Source: Hypsibius dujardini (Eukaryota; Tardigrada; Eutardigrada; Parachela; Hypsibiidae). Taken from it: a stretch of DNA of 49,148 nt. Below, one piece after another: positions 1-22,814 of this stretch. How positions within the stretch are numbered: the stretch's first letter is position 1; the number at the start of each line of letters is the position of its first letter. The notes under the pieces are model-generated. The model ran no database searches. It had not been told where the DNA came from and saw nothing but the letters and a program-made list of their open reading frames with translations. Made by a program: the position numbers and the translations under genes. The DNA is taken from the NCBI GenBank assembly GCA_001579985.1, contig LRSR01004537.1:1-49148 (forward strand). Reading direction: 5' to 3'.

Positions 1-720
1 ACTCTAGTATTATTGACCAACAACTTACTTAGCTATAAACGACTATCTGTTACCACTTATAAAGTTTGAACTCACCCACACCGACAGTACAACAGATGGA
101 AACAGGCTAAACAAAACTTAAGTCTGTAAAGGATGTAATAGTCAGCAAGGTGCACCGTCTGATGGTAAAAACATTTGTGTTTGATATATTGACCGGGAAA
201 TTGAGGGACCACAAGGGAATGCCCGTAAAATTGCTACAAAAGTTGACCAAATTGCAAGTTGATAATCGAGCAAAAATTAATAATTGAGTGTCCTTTAAAC
301 TGCATGCCATCAGGGGCCTCGACTGACGTCACTGGAGGCATGCCCAGCTGATGGAAAGTCACCGCCGACTCTGGTGCCCTGGCGATCGCGAGTGTTTCGA
401 AAATTGTGCTGCATTAATTTAATCTCTTCATTTATTTTCAGACTAATTTTATTGTGACTCTGCAATTTACCATAAAGAATTGAAAAATAGTATGTATTCG
501 TAGTCAGTGTTCATCCATTACTTGCTAACAAAGTTAGAACTCGATCGAGAACCCTCTTTTACCCGTGCCACATAGAAGCAATACATTTTCGCAGGATAAT
601 TTCGTTGACACAAATGCCCGGAGGAAGGTAGCGCAACTCCATCACGGTTGTACAGCACCGTCAGGACATTCATTGCATTAAGGTCAAGGCATTGCCTTCG
701 TCCGATCATCACTTCAGTAC
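1..720. other. No gene seen
   Basis: This AT-rich stretch lies downstream of the receptor gene. Short open frames exist, but none has splice signals or a recognisable protein. The receptor transcript's 3' UTR presumably lies in its right part on the minus strand. Confidence 0.5.
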
Positions 721-2985
721 TCAATTGCCTTGGCCATTTTTGAAGGTCTCTGTGCGGTCAATGACGATGCAGGCAAAAGTCACGAGGCCCGCTAAAAGCT
801 GCAATGCAAGTAAATTGTAATGCTGTTCAATGGCTTGTAGAATGATAGAGCGATAATGTCTCTGCTTCTGCATAGAGGACGAAATGTCTTAATTTTATTA
901 CCGTCGATATTGCCACCGGACCGAGATCGATGGCTTGGCCTGCTTTGAACAGCAATCCCTTCGTTTGAAATCGTTCAAACAGCGTCAACGTCAGCGATTC
1001 CTCTTCCGCACTCGGTTCCTATTACACATTGCAGGTACTGTGCGTCAATTGCCGATTATTACCAGGAAAACGTTTGGGCAAAACATCGGGGATTTACTCG
1101 TACATACCTCTCGAGTTGAGATTTGCCGAAGAAACACGATCCTAGCCAACAATATCTCGGTCTCTTGGCGCTGAAATATAGAGATCCTAGAGGGATGCGA
1201 GGAGGGTATCCCATTTCTAGCCACCCATTTTTGGGTCCTATTTCTGACCACTTAGCAATTCCAGTTTAATCGAACCTTTCCGTTACATTAATATATACTT
1301 TTCTGAAGACTGCCCCATCCAAAATTCAATTTTGAATCGACTGGCATTAGCAAAATAGTTGTTGGAAATTAGGGGGCGGAGCTGGGAGTATGTTTGCGCA
1401 GAGGTTTGGGATTGTTAGCGGAATTTTTAAAATAAGCCATAACCCCGCCCCCAAATCACAAAACATAACTGACTGATGCCAATCGACGCCGATTTGAATT
1501 TTAAATAGGATAGTCTAAGGGAAAGTATATTTTGATGCATAGGAAATGGCTCACTATACTGAAACGAAACTTGCTTTCTGACTAGACATTTGACATTTGC
1601 TTTCTGACTAGACACGATAGGCAGAAACGCTGCTTTTTGGGTGTAACGATTCTGCATGCCTATTGAAACTGTCCAAAACGTAATAAATCTGACGAAATTT
1701 GTCAAGTGAAATTTTCAAATGAATGCCCAAATGGGAGAAGAGGACCTGGTGACGTCATGAGACTTTTTCTGAAAAAATAGAAATGGCAAAAGTTTGCAAA
1801 TTGGCAATATTTTGATAGAAAATAGTGAGTGGAGTTGCGAATCTAGATTCTGTGCCACCACGTTCGGTGACCAATCATGAATTTCAAACTTCATGACCTG
1901 TCATGAATCGGGCTCGCCTTAAAATGGGTGGCTAGAAACTGGGCACTATCTTCGTACAAAAGTGTGTTCTATATGAAAACCATACTCACCAAAGCCGATA
2001 GCAGCGTAGGTGGGCGTACGACGAGATACACACAAATAAGATTCGTCACCGCCACCAAGGTGTGTCGTGTGAGGGTCCACATATTTAAACTGCTGAACGT
2101 GGAGTTGAGAAACCACAGGGAAATGTACGCAATATCGCTGCAAAGGCTGGCTAAACTGCAGGCCAAATCGAGTAACAGCTTAAAACTAAACGTCCGCTGA
2201 AGCAAATCAAACGCTGCGTTGATGCCCTCACTTTGTTTACGCAATCTCCGCAAGTCGGACAAATAAACGGCAATCGAAGGTGTCTCTCGATTTCGTCTAA
2301 ATTTTTTTAAAGCTCTCTTACAGTCCGCGTGGGCTGTCTCCTCACACCCAGAAATAAATGAGCAAAAATAAACAAATAAGCTTTTAACCTGAAAATCAAT
2401 GAAGGTACATAAGATGGTCGTCCCACGAAAATAGAGATTCATCAGACCAAGCGGTATGGGTATACGAGCGTACATACGGGGACGCCAAAATGTGGTGAAA
2501 AATTCCGGGACCAGGAAGACCGATACGAGCCCGATGAATGCCATGGTCATGACGAAGTAGCAAAGGTACTTCAGAACTCTGGTCACCTTCTGACAGTTCA
2601 TTTTCTGCGAGTCTGTGTAATTGAAGCAGTTTAAGAGCTGTTCCAGACCATTTGTAGACTTGATAATTGCGTTCCGTTTGATTAGAAGGAAGGCCAACGC
2701 GATGGAGGCCTTGCTGAAAGCCATTTGGGTCCCGAGATAGCTGACCAGGCTGATTATCGGATTGACATGTCCGTACTCGCTCTTGTTGTAGCCTCCTTCG
2801 GCGGCGTCGAGGATGTCCACCAAAAGGGCTATGAGAGAAACCGCGAAAAGGGTCCACCCCGATACGGTCCATATTCGTCTTTGAAGGTTTGATTTGGGAG
2901 GTATGGATGGGAGTACTTTTGTACGGGTGTGTTGGGGTACCGCGAGGAACCACTGGAGCATAAAATTGTCCGGCGGGTTTGGCAT
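721..2985 (-). CDS. Gustatory-receptor-like 7-TM chemoreceptor, four exons
   Basis: Minus-strand exons: 2985-1990, 1170-1108, 1018-902 and 798-721. Donors are gtgagt, gtatgt and gtaata; all three introns are phase 0; the joined frame is 417 aa ending in TGA at 723-721. Hydrophobic segments lie near residues 38-59, 75-105, 140-165, 176-200, 268-295 and 305-328, with TM7 encoded by the last exon. The loop after TM4 carries the long charged helix typical of insect-type receptors (SDLRRLRKQSEGINAAFDLL). The C-terminal arrangement (ETEILLARIVFL, then a short loop, then AGLVTFACIVID) follows the gustatory-receptor pattern of a phase-0 intron just before TM7. The usual TYhhhhhQF motif is degenerate (TF followed by CIVIDR). 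Known for the family: ligand-gated cation channels of chemosensory neurons. Inferred: a divergent family member with unknown ligand. The first ATG was chosen because the reading frame opens there and a short cytosolic N-terminus fits; an upstream exon is not excluded. Confidence 0.72.
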
Positions 2986-5802
2986 GCTAGACGTTCAAAA
3001 GTGTGTTAGCGTATGCTTTTGCAAAACTATACCGCGGGTTTGTTGATAATGAACAATCACTAGTCACCACGCATGTTCAACGCTAGGCCTTATATGAACG
3101 GGATCGTTGAAACTGACCTTAATGGTGTGTTTTGTTTGCAGCCCGACTTTTCGAGGGATTTCCATAAATTGCGTCAAAAGGCGCCCGCCCATAGGCGGCG
3201 GAACATAAAAAGGGGGAGGGGATGGCAATGCATGTCTTTACATCTGTCTGCTTCTGACTCCTTTTAGCAGGCTTCCATTTTACCAACAAATATCATTGGC
3301 TCTTATTAACCAATGTTCTGCAAAAATGTTTGCTGGCCAGTCGTATTTGTCGAGATCGATTATTGATCCGTTTGATAGCTCCGCCCGCGAACCGTCAAAC
3401 GGGCCAATGCTAGCCTTTCGTTTCAGTTTTGACGGGTCAGCTGGTTCGGTTAAAGTTTTGCCTGATTGTGTGAAGGAGTAGGGCACATACAGACTACCGA
3501 TACGTTTAGGCATACAACATTGGGTTGAGTTGGCAGCGCGAAGCTGGATAGTGAGCAATGTACATTCCATTTTAATTTTGCGCGTCAAATTATGATTCTC
3601 GTAATACTGGTGTTAAATCAATGAATCAAGCAATGTGAGAAACAGCTGAACGCATTGGCCAAAATTGGCTCAAACTCCGACCACGCCATTTTGCTGGGCG
3701 CAGATAAAAAGTTGGCTTTAACTCGGTCGGCCTGGGGTTTCAGCCGCGTGTGTATATGGCCTCAGGTGTGCGTACAAAACCACCTACACAGGTAATGCGC
3801 CTCAGTCTTCAATCAAGCAATACCAACTACCCACATGCTCAGTGATCTTCACAAATTTTCAATCAAGAGATCAATCAACCAGAAAAAAAACAGGCTCTTA
3901 TGTTAGCCACCGGCTGAGGGTAGCCTCTCCAATTTTCTCCGCTTTGGGAAATTCTAGCTGAATGTGAGACGATCGATGAGGCAAAGACCAGCGCCTCAAA
4001 ACTGTACTCTTCGGTTTTCGTTAAAACAAATTCGAGCATTTTAATAAAAACGATAGATTTTTATGGTGAATACTTGGAATAAAATATTTAGAGTAATTCA
4101 GACGGAGTGATGAGCAAACAGCTCGGGGGCGTGGCTATAGCTGCGCCTTAGAATCGCGTCACTACAGTACTGTACTGTGTTTAATCCATCAATCAACGTT
4201 ATTGCGAAAGCATTAAAGTAGCTGCCGCAATAGGAATCTTCTCCGATTATTTCTATCTCAAACGGAATTGTGGGGAACCAGTCATATTTTCTAAAATCAT
4301 GGTTTGATAGTATGTATCCATAAAAAAAGTTGAGCCCCATTTCAGACTGACACAGGTAAATATTCCCTTGTCAGTCCCCATGGAATATGGTTTCACTTTT
4401 GGTATTTACTGTAGAATACCCTGTAGGAATTTTGTGGAAATATGGGGGAACTACGTCACCACATACGAAGCAACGCCCAGTGTGTACACACAGCTGGGCT
4501 CGTTTTGACAGCCAGGGGAAATTATGTATGCAATGCCCTTTCTGCTTAAAAACAACGAAATGGAATTGTTTTGTCTGGGTTATTTTCCGTGCTCCTTATT
4601 TTGGGGAATAAACGCACAACAAAAGACTTTTTAATCCGGTTGTGGTTAGCCATGAAGTTTTTGCACATAACCCGAAAATATTAATTTTTTCGATTCCCTC
4701 TAGTCATAAAATTATCTAACCGTATTTAATCTAAAGCATGTAATCTAACCACAATTTAGGCTGTGACCCACAGAGTACCCCTTGCTTATCGCTGAAGTAA
4801 AACTTTTCATTTATAATTCAATATCAGCGGGCACGTAAGCGCGTTTTTTTGTACCCGTCATTCCTCGCTGGCTCCGATAGTTCTTGTCGCCTTGTTTGCT
4901 TAACATTCATCTTTGATCCCTTCATGCTATTCTTCTTTTTGAAATTTTTGTTCCCATTAATATATTCAGTTCTGGGATGAGTTGTAGTCGTACGATAAAC
5001 CAATGAAAAGCGGCATGGCTAGATACGCAATGAATTAGGGGGAGGAGGGCGTTACCTTCAGCTTAGGCCGAGGTTCAGGCTATGACTTTTAGTAGTGCAA
5101 CATCTACCCAGTCCTTAATACAATCATGTTTGCTCCGTGGACCTATGCGAACATGAGGAGAATCCATGCATAAGTGCGATTTTCATTTGATCCACTAGAA
5201 GGTTAGGTTGGCGAGGAAGCGTCATCTATTGAATTTTCTTTTCTTTCTTCGCTACCCTAGTGGGGAAGGGAAATGTATAAATCTGAGCAGTTTTTACGAC
5301 TGTATCTTAAGCATGCTGAGGGTTACAAATACAGCGCAAGTTTGAACATATCTATTAAAACGGGTTTTCAGAGTTGGTCTAGGTTTGTACTAGGATGGTT
5401 GTCTGCATGGTCTAGTAATTATTGTTGTGGTGTGTAATTGTGTAATTGTGTAATTGTGTAGTGTTAGGTGGATTAAAAAGCGAAGTGGGTAAATCGCTTC
5501 GTGACGCGAGCATCAATTTGTAGAGCATGGTGAGGGAATTGGCACGCTAGAATTTTGCGTTTTCGAGACGTCTGGCTTCCCACGTTTAAAATGTTTGAGG
5601 CAAATGGCGTGAAATGATGTTTTTCTTCGTATTGAGGATAGATATGTTTAGTGCTTTAATAGGGCCCTCAATACGGTAATGCTTGATATCTTACGGAAAT
5701 CTCTCGGGAACGGTGGAGTTATGATTCTAAATGCGGTGACTTATACTTGTGGTCGTGCAGTGTTGCTTTAAATCTTTCTGGATTTTCACTGTTAATGTCT
5801 AG
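2986..5802. other. Intergenic stretch without a recognisable gene
   Basis: No open frame longer than about 100 codons here resembles a known protein. It should hold the promoter of the minus-strand receptor gene (right of 2985) and possibly a 5' exon of the small plus-strand gene at 5.8 kb. A short TGTAATTG-type repeat lies near 5428-5460. I see nothing else I can support. Confidence 0.5.
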
Positions 5803-5804
5803 TT

Positions 5805-5836
<32 letters not shown>

Positions 5837-6327
5837 ATTGAGCGACAAGTTTCGAGAGCTGAAATACGGCTTCTTTGAAGGCCTAGGCCGCGACCATGAC
5901 AAGAATAAAAAGCACTGTGGATGCGGACCGCAGAGGGATACGAATTGTTCGGCGCTGTCTACTCTGGTCTACCGTACACTCAGTAAAACGGCCGACTACG
6001 GTCCGCAGCATACTGCTTATGAGATAAAGAAGCAGCTCGGTGATGCGAAGCAGGAGCACTTCCTGTGGTCCGTTGTCGTCGTCAATTTAGACACGCGAGC
6101 GACAGATCTGCAGGTATGAGAGCGTTGCTTTCATTTTAATACGTGTAAATGTAGTTTTATTTCAGAACGAATACATTACACACATAAAAATTCCTGCATA
6201 TTATTTATTGTTCAGGGGACATTTTGCCGGTAAGGTCCTAAAGGTCCAAACCACGAACCGGAAACTCAATCCTAATTCGGCCCTTGATTCGGATCATTTT
6301 CAATCCTGTGGGGATTTGGTTGTCTGA
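5803..6327 (+). CDS. Possible LC8-type dynein light chain, two visible exons
   Basis: An open frame runs from a possible acceptor (tctag ending at 5802) through a (GGC)10 tract read as polyalanine to the donor CAG|gtatga at 6113/6114. A second exon starts after tttcag at 6166 in the same phase (0) and ends at TGA 6325-6327. The piece AYEIKKQLGD followed by FLWSVVV resembles the LC8 helix-2/strand region (AxxIKKxFD...W.c.VG), and the second exon (THIKIPAYYLLFRG) resembles the C-terminal strand of light chains. Against this, the frame has no in-frame ATG, so the start must lie in an unseen upstream exon, and the C-terminal tail of about 35 residues exceeds the usual LC8 end. LC8 proteins are about 89 aa homodimers in dynein and other complexes. 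Identification is tentative. Confidence 0.33.
5807..5836 (+). repeat. (GGC)10 trinucleotide repeat
   Basis: There are ten perfect GGC units, strikingly GC-rich against an AT-rich background. In the frame of the following exon they read as alanines, and in another frame, from an ATG at 5795, as glycines ending after 27 codons. Confidence 0.95.
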
Positions 6328-7410
6328 TTTCCCTGGAGCTTTAAGACTTCTTTTAAAACAATCTGTTTTTACAGCGAATTCAAGATGTTTGTGGTCCGAT
6401 ACAAGCTCGCTATCAGTAACTACAAATTGAAAGCTAGAACGATTGAAAAATAGTCCTGGCTTGTGAATGAAAATTACTTTGAACCCTGGGGTACTGTACA
6501 TCCGACCAGCAGACTCCAATTACTAGTGCAACACTCAGACTATGACCAAACTTTTTCTTGACAGATAATCTGCTCCAGGATGATGATTTTAGAAAATATT
6601 GTTGGCTGACAAGGCGTTGTTCAACAGGGAAAAATTAGGGAGAATCTTAACTACAGCGTTACTTTTACAATGCTCGCCGACACTTGATTGGTTGATCAAC
6701 GAAGCCAGATCTTGAAATGAACATGAAACTTTACATAAATCATTCACACAACGAGGAAAATAAGCTGCTCAGTGATTCACAAAATGCATTCACAAACATC
6801 ATTTGCTTCAAAAAGTAGCTAAATGACGTTGATGGGATTGCTTTCACCATGTAAATGCAGGTATAGTACGAGTAAAGAAATACACTGAAGATCTGGAACG
6901 AAATGATGCAGTGAAATTGAAGAACGACCCACGGGGCAACGTAGTTTGAGTGTAACACTGGTAATTGATCCCTTGTAAGTGGACTGACGCGCAGCCGGTG
7001 TTGACTGCACATTTAAACGGTATCACAAAGAAGGTAATTGGACTGAAACACAAGTGAAGCGTTGATTGATTGGGACGCGTTGCTCCCTCGCCTCGTGGGT
7101 TTGAGCTAAATAATACAACACAAAAACGTTAGATAAACTAATGAACTACTGTCGGGTGAAGGTCCGGAGTTCGGTTAGTCGCAGCTCCCGCGAAGCAACA
7201 TGAATAGAACTACGAGTAAATAAAACGCACACACAAGTAGGCTCGCTCAGGGACACCCCACGGACGCGTAGCAAAAGGAGAATATAATTAAAATCTAATC
7301 TAATCTAATCGTTGTAAATGACTTTTTTCTAAAACAAAGTAAATTATTGTATTGAAGCAAACTTTTCGGGGGGCTTCCAACGTGCTCTCTACAATAGCAA
7401 TCTTTTGCAG
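6328..7410. other. No supported gene
   Basis: Minus-strand frames around 6740-7053 are hydrophobic (FSVFLYSYYTCIYM) and have a possible donor (gtgaaa). They match no family I know and have no partner exon, so I do not call a gene. The rest shows nothing. Confidence 0.45.
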
Positions 7411-7917
7411 GCCAACACGGACCACCTCCATGTGTGGCTTCGACGACTCTGCACGAAAAATTCCTCTCGCTCCAACGTGGTCATGTCGCGAAGTTATGGC
7501 AGCTAAGGTTGCTTCATCTGTCGCCGTTCGCGCGGGACTTCTCGCACCAGAACCGCGTTGGTGTGTTGGGCGGACCGGGCCGTGCTCGGCGACGCGGATT
7601 TGGTCCGCGAACGACGGCGCCTCACCGCGTTGGTCAGTGAGCGAGCCTTCAAGATCAAAGTGAGCGAGGAGGCGGGTCGCGGAAACATTTACATGGTGGC
7701 GGCGAAACTGTGAGAGCACTCTTTTAACACAATCTTCGGAGTGGGAGTCCGCACAATCCCGCTCAACTACTATGGGGCAACAACAGACGTCGGCTACAGA
7801 ATTGACGAGGACGAGCATGGGCGGTTTCCCATTCTTCTCACTGGAACCGATGGCACCGATAGTATTGCAATACTCTGGCCGGAGGAGAAGGCCAGGCTTG
7901 AGTTCCTATCAAAAACG
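7411..7917 (+). pseudogene. Unrecognised coding remnant with an in-frame TGA
   Basis: After an acceptor (tcttttgcag, ending 7410) comes GC-rich, protein-like sequence. One frame is open from 7507 to 7710 and reads LVRERRRLTALVSERAFKI, then SEEAGRG. It hits TGA at 7711-7713 and continues in the same frame with coherent protein-like sequence (FGVGVRTIPLNYYGA, then WPEEKARLEFLSK) to a good donor (ACG|gtacgt, 7917/7918). The 5' 100 bp reads best in a different frame (LHEKFLSLQRGHVAKLW), suggesting a frameshift or a missed short intron near 7508-7552. I do not recognise the protein. It could be a decayed 5' part of the kinase-like gene 1.3 kb downstream on the same strand. The long minus-strand open frame here looks like a composition shadow. 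Confidence 0.4.
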
Positions 7918-7971
7918 GTACGTCACGATGCACTGGGATGGTTTGGGCGATTCCATATAAGACCTACATGA

Positions 7972-9198
7972 AAACTACAAAAAAAATACGAAAAAATGAA
8001 AACGGGAAAACTACGAAAATTCAATTTAACGACAAGAGAAAACACGGAAAACTACAAACTTCATAATAAAGAAGACCACGGAAATCGAAAAACTAAAAGT
8101 GAAAAACATGAAAAAACTAAAATTCCAGAATATATTAGAAAACCATGTTTTGAATCGTCTACTGTATATCTATCTAGCTAGTTAGTTAATAACATCGTCG
8201 TCATCGTCGTTCAACGTGAAAAGCTCGATCTCTTGCGGGGTACTCAAAATAAAATTGTGTAGGCAGTTCCGTCATCGTTCATTAGTCGAGAAGAATCCAT
8301 GACATTACACGCGGAAACAGTTTATTTAGGAATACATTGTTTTGAGTGTTAAAAGTATCAGCCTATTCGAAAAAGGGAAATGTGGTTTGTCTTACTGCCA
8401 TATGCTACATACTTTCTTTTCTGAAAATGCGCGCTAAACGTGAACTGGTTAGTAACAGCGTGTCTTCCTCGAAACATTGCGCGCTTTTCACATCGATCTT
8501 CCTTTTGTTTGCTCTCTAGTGTCATCCCTTTCACTGGTTTTATCCTATTTGGGGTGAAGTTGAGCCACTGTTTGCGAAATCAGAAAGGGTAAAAACAACA
8601 AAAGGGAAGGCATGGACAGAACGGTGTCCTTTCCGGACCTTACAGAAATCATACATACTCACACATACGAAACATATGGGTGCGGTAAAATATCATGTGT
8701 CCACTTCATTTTGCTCCTCCCTTCAAATGGACACGGCTCAGCTCCCCGTGCATGTTCGAAAGTCGGTCACCGAATCTAACTCGAGCCGGCATGCTCGGTT
8801 CTCAATAAAAATGTAATTTTAAGGGGGAGGGCATTCGGTTCTAAATAGAAACAAAATTTGGAGAGGGGGTATTCCGTTCGGAATAAAAATACAATTGATG
8901 AAGGGAGGCATTCGGTTCATACAACCACGCCTCTTTTCAATTAAAAACGTCGAAAAAAGGTAAATTGCAGACATTGATCGACTTTGCTGGTAAAAAAATT
9001 GAAAATAGCTGCCCCCTTGAAATCGTCGGAAAGTATTGGGTGCGTGTTAACATTAGGGGATCCAGAACCTTTTTTGAAAGTGTGGGCAATAATTTGTGCA
9101 AATCATACTATTTTCATGGTATCCAAAGCTGTCCGCAAACAGTTTGCCTTAGACATTGACATATCAAAACGCATCTCTAGCAATCCATAATTTTACAG
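7972..9198. other. Putative intron or intergenic DNA, no gene
   Basis: AT-rich sequence separates the coding remnant from the kinase-like exons. A diverged tandem motif containing cattcggttc recurs near 8830, 8870 and 8910. No open frame is convincing. Confidence 0.45.
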
Positions 9199-10508
9199 TC
9201 GGCTATTGACCCTCTGGCTATCCTCCGAACGGTATATTCAACTGCAGCCGCACTACCACGGACTTTGCTGGGTACCACCCCGAAATACAAATACCGTCCA
9301 TTTAAATGATGGATTGAAAAAGCAGAAGCAGAGGAACCTGTGGATAAATTACAAGACGTTATCGTAAAGAATTTCCATATTCCATCCACACAGCCGGAAT
9401 ATTCACGCATAACCGTGGCGTTAATCAATGCCGTGACGGTGCTGAAGGGGCTCCGTCATTCAAATATCGCTGAAATCTTGGGCTTCCAGGTCGATTTAAC
9501 CAGCGAGTACGTCCCTGGACTGTCGTTATGTCAAATCGTGATGGATTTCTGCGCTGGTACGTCTAAAGGATGAAAAACTTACACAAATTACGAAACTAAC
9601 AAAGTAAATGAATTTGTCGCTTAACGAAATCGAGAAACTATCGAAGGACCCACCGAAACATGGAGCACATGACGATTGATTGCGAGAGATCTCCTAAAAT
9701 TCATGAGAAAACTTCCAGTTTGTCGGTAGCTCGGATTCTCTTCTCATCGCTTTGGTGTTGCTTTCGCCCTGGCCCCAATTATAAATAAATTTTATGAAAA
9801 TCTTTTCTTAATAACTGGAGCTAAATAAAACTTTATTTAGACTGAAGGAAAAAAGAAAATAAAAACGAAAAGCGAAGAACATAATATGTATACAATATAT
9901 GAATACAATTTGTTTTTCGTTTTTATTTTTATTTGTTGTTCAGTTTACATAAAGTTGACTTGCTGTTTGATTTGTCAGGTGGTACGCTGTCTGAACGTGT
10001 CGCCGGGCAAAATCCGAAGACGGACGACATTATCTTTTGGTGCAAGTCTTTGCTGCTTGGCTTGGCCTACCTCCACGGTCAGGCGTTCCAGCATTTGGCC
10101 GTTGAAGGGAATCCCATTATGTTCGCCGGTCCCGGATTAGGCGTCGGCGCGGTCAAGCTCCTGCTTGTGAATGAGAGGGTTCCTTTCATTATCGGGGCCG
10201 GTGGACATTCCAACAATTGGGAAAGGGAAAAAATCCAGCGGCCGTTTCAACCTCCAGAGAGATTCAATGGACGTATTGGAAGAAAAACCGATATCTGGAG
10301 TTTCGGATGCGTGATCATTCAAATGGTCACGGGTCGGCCTCCAACACATTCTAATGGAGAGCAGCCAGTAATACCAGGCATGGATCCATATCAGCAGGTG
10401 TTGCAGAAACTGATGAACAAGTGCTTTGTTGAGTATGACAAGAGGCCTTCGGCGTCCGTTTTGTTGGAGCACCTGTCCGTATATGAACCTTCGAATAGAC
10501 CATCATGA
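9199..10508 (+). CDS. Protein-kinase-like gene (pseudokinase), C-terminal exons
   Basis: Two exons are visible: 9199-9556 (acceptor ttttacag, donor gtacgt) and 9979-10508 (acceptor tttgtcag, stop TGA), joined in phase 1. The first carries the VAVK-like lysine segment (DVIVKNFHIPS), the alpha-C/beta-4 region (LKGLRHSNIAEILGF) and a hinge (VMDFCAGGTLSERV across the splice). The second has the alpha-E region (LLLGLAYLHGQAFQHLAVEG), the APE-like PPERF, the alpha-F motif KTDIWSFGCVI and a C-lobe ending in RPSASVLLEHL. The catalytic HRD reads HLA, so the catalytic Asp is lost, and no DFG is visible (VKLLLVNE in its place). An active enzyme is unlikely; a scaffold or regulatory pseudokinase of STE/MAP3K style is the best guess. 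No glycine loop is visible, and the 5' exon has an in-frame TGA at 9307-9309. Either its true start lies after that codon, or this is a decaying copy. Confidence 0.6.
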
Positions 10509-21339
<10,831 letters not shown>

Positions 21340-22814
21340 TTTTTCTTTCATCTTCTTGTATACATTGTCAGTTGGCATTGTGTTTGTTGCAGCTGTTGTT
21401 AATTAGGTTGTTTTCTGTTTCTGCGTGTACAACCTCGACGCCACTTCCGTTTGCCCTTCCCGATGAATTTGTGATATACTCTGGATAAGTTGTGTCCTTC
21501 TACTCTTTAAGCTTGTTTAAGGTCCATGACTTTGTTGTTCATATCGCTATGTTAGTGTATGCGTTTTACTTCTTTAGTACTTTGCAATTCTCTACCCAAA
21601 GTATTGATCATCGTAATTTAATAAAAAACCGGACTGACTTGAGACGATTTCCAGAGGGAGGATCCAGAATGAATCCGCTTTATGTTCTTCTTAATAGAGC
21701 GATAATAATGACAATTTTCAACATTCATTTCGTATTGGTCAGGCTCCAAAAATTTTTTTTGGCAGAATTTCAAAGTCCGGAGAGCACTGGAAGATTTCCT
21801 TTTCCTTGATTTTGACTGTGAAAATTGGAATCTTCCACTTTTTTCGCAAGTTTAAAATTCGGCCGAAAAGTATTTCTGAGCCTCACCGATAAAATACATT
21901 CTGAAAATCATCCCAGTTACAGCTCAAAAATTTTTTGGGTTCAACATGAACAACGCGAACATGTTTTCACATGCAAAAAATGCGAAATGCCTCTTGAACC
22001 AGTGGGCGGTCCATAGTTTATGCAGAACAGACAGTCGGCGTGTGACTTCCTGTGCATCTCTCATCGAATTTACCCCAAATGAATTACTGATTAAGAATTT
22101 CTTCTAGTTTGGCGTTTATTCTGGCAATGTAAAAGATTTGTTGGCTATGACAACACCCGCCGAGCAGTCATAGCAAAGGTTGACTATTTTGTTGGTCTGT
22201 TGTTGGTTTGGTCACTCGGGGTCTGGGAACCTGCTGCTCCAGGTACGTATTCTTTTTACTCGTACTGCGTAAATGCCTGATTGGTTCTTATAATGTTAGT
22301 AAAGTTTTGACCTTTATGGTTCTGTCTGTAACAGTTGTTATTTTTCCAGCCAGTATTATATCGTTATATCTGTGACACCCTTTTTGATTGTGTCTGCGTT
22401 TGAGCCCATATGTCTGTGCCTGTGACTGTGTCTCTGCCTGTACATTTGTCTGTGGCTACTCATGTGCCTGTGTCTTTGTCTGTGTCTATGACCGTGTCTT
22501 ATGGATTTGTGTCCAAGCGTTTGAGTCTGCCTGTGTCTATGACGTGTGGGTATGTGTTTCGGTGACCGGAGAGCTTACAGACAGGACCGCAATCGAGCAA
22601 GACAGCATCAAAGTCCCCGATCCGGCGGAATCTGTCGTTCTACCCTCACTACCTGTCTAATGATTCGGATCGATTCTAGATGTGCGAATGTATACATATC
22701 AAAAATACTAGAGTAGTACTCAACACTCTAAAAAATGGATTAGAGTGCAGTTTTGGCGGGCTCTGTGATTGCTTCACACCGTCGTGTTAAGTTACGCAGT
22801 GACGCTATAGAAAT
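21340..22814. other. 3' region of gene A and start of the duplicated unit
   Basis: A candidate polyadenylation signal AATAAA lies at 21620-21625, 280 nt after the stop of gene A. From about 22270 the sequence is homologous to the region starting near 35140, marking the left end of the unit duplicated to give B and C. Degenerate tgtctg hexamers occur at 22385-22560. No gene is visible. Confidence 0.6.

Noticed and set aside
2396-2953. 185-codon minus-strand frame overlapping the receptor exon
   Set aside because: It is an alternative frame of exon 1 of the receptor gene, rich in Arg, Pro and His, with no membrane segments.
6740-7053. Hydrophobic minus-strand frames as a receptor exon
   Set aside because: Three overlapping frames are open, none has a partner exon, and no family pattern is visible.
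7300-7818. 172-codon minus-strand open frame
   Set aside because: It overlaps the GC-rich plus-strand coding remnant, resembles no protein, and shows codon-shadow composition.
7711-9309. Nuclear genetic code with TGA reassigned
   Set aside because: The receptor and kinase-like genes terminate at TGA, and the three long ABCC frames contain no internal TGA.
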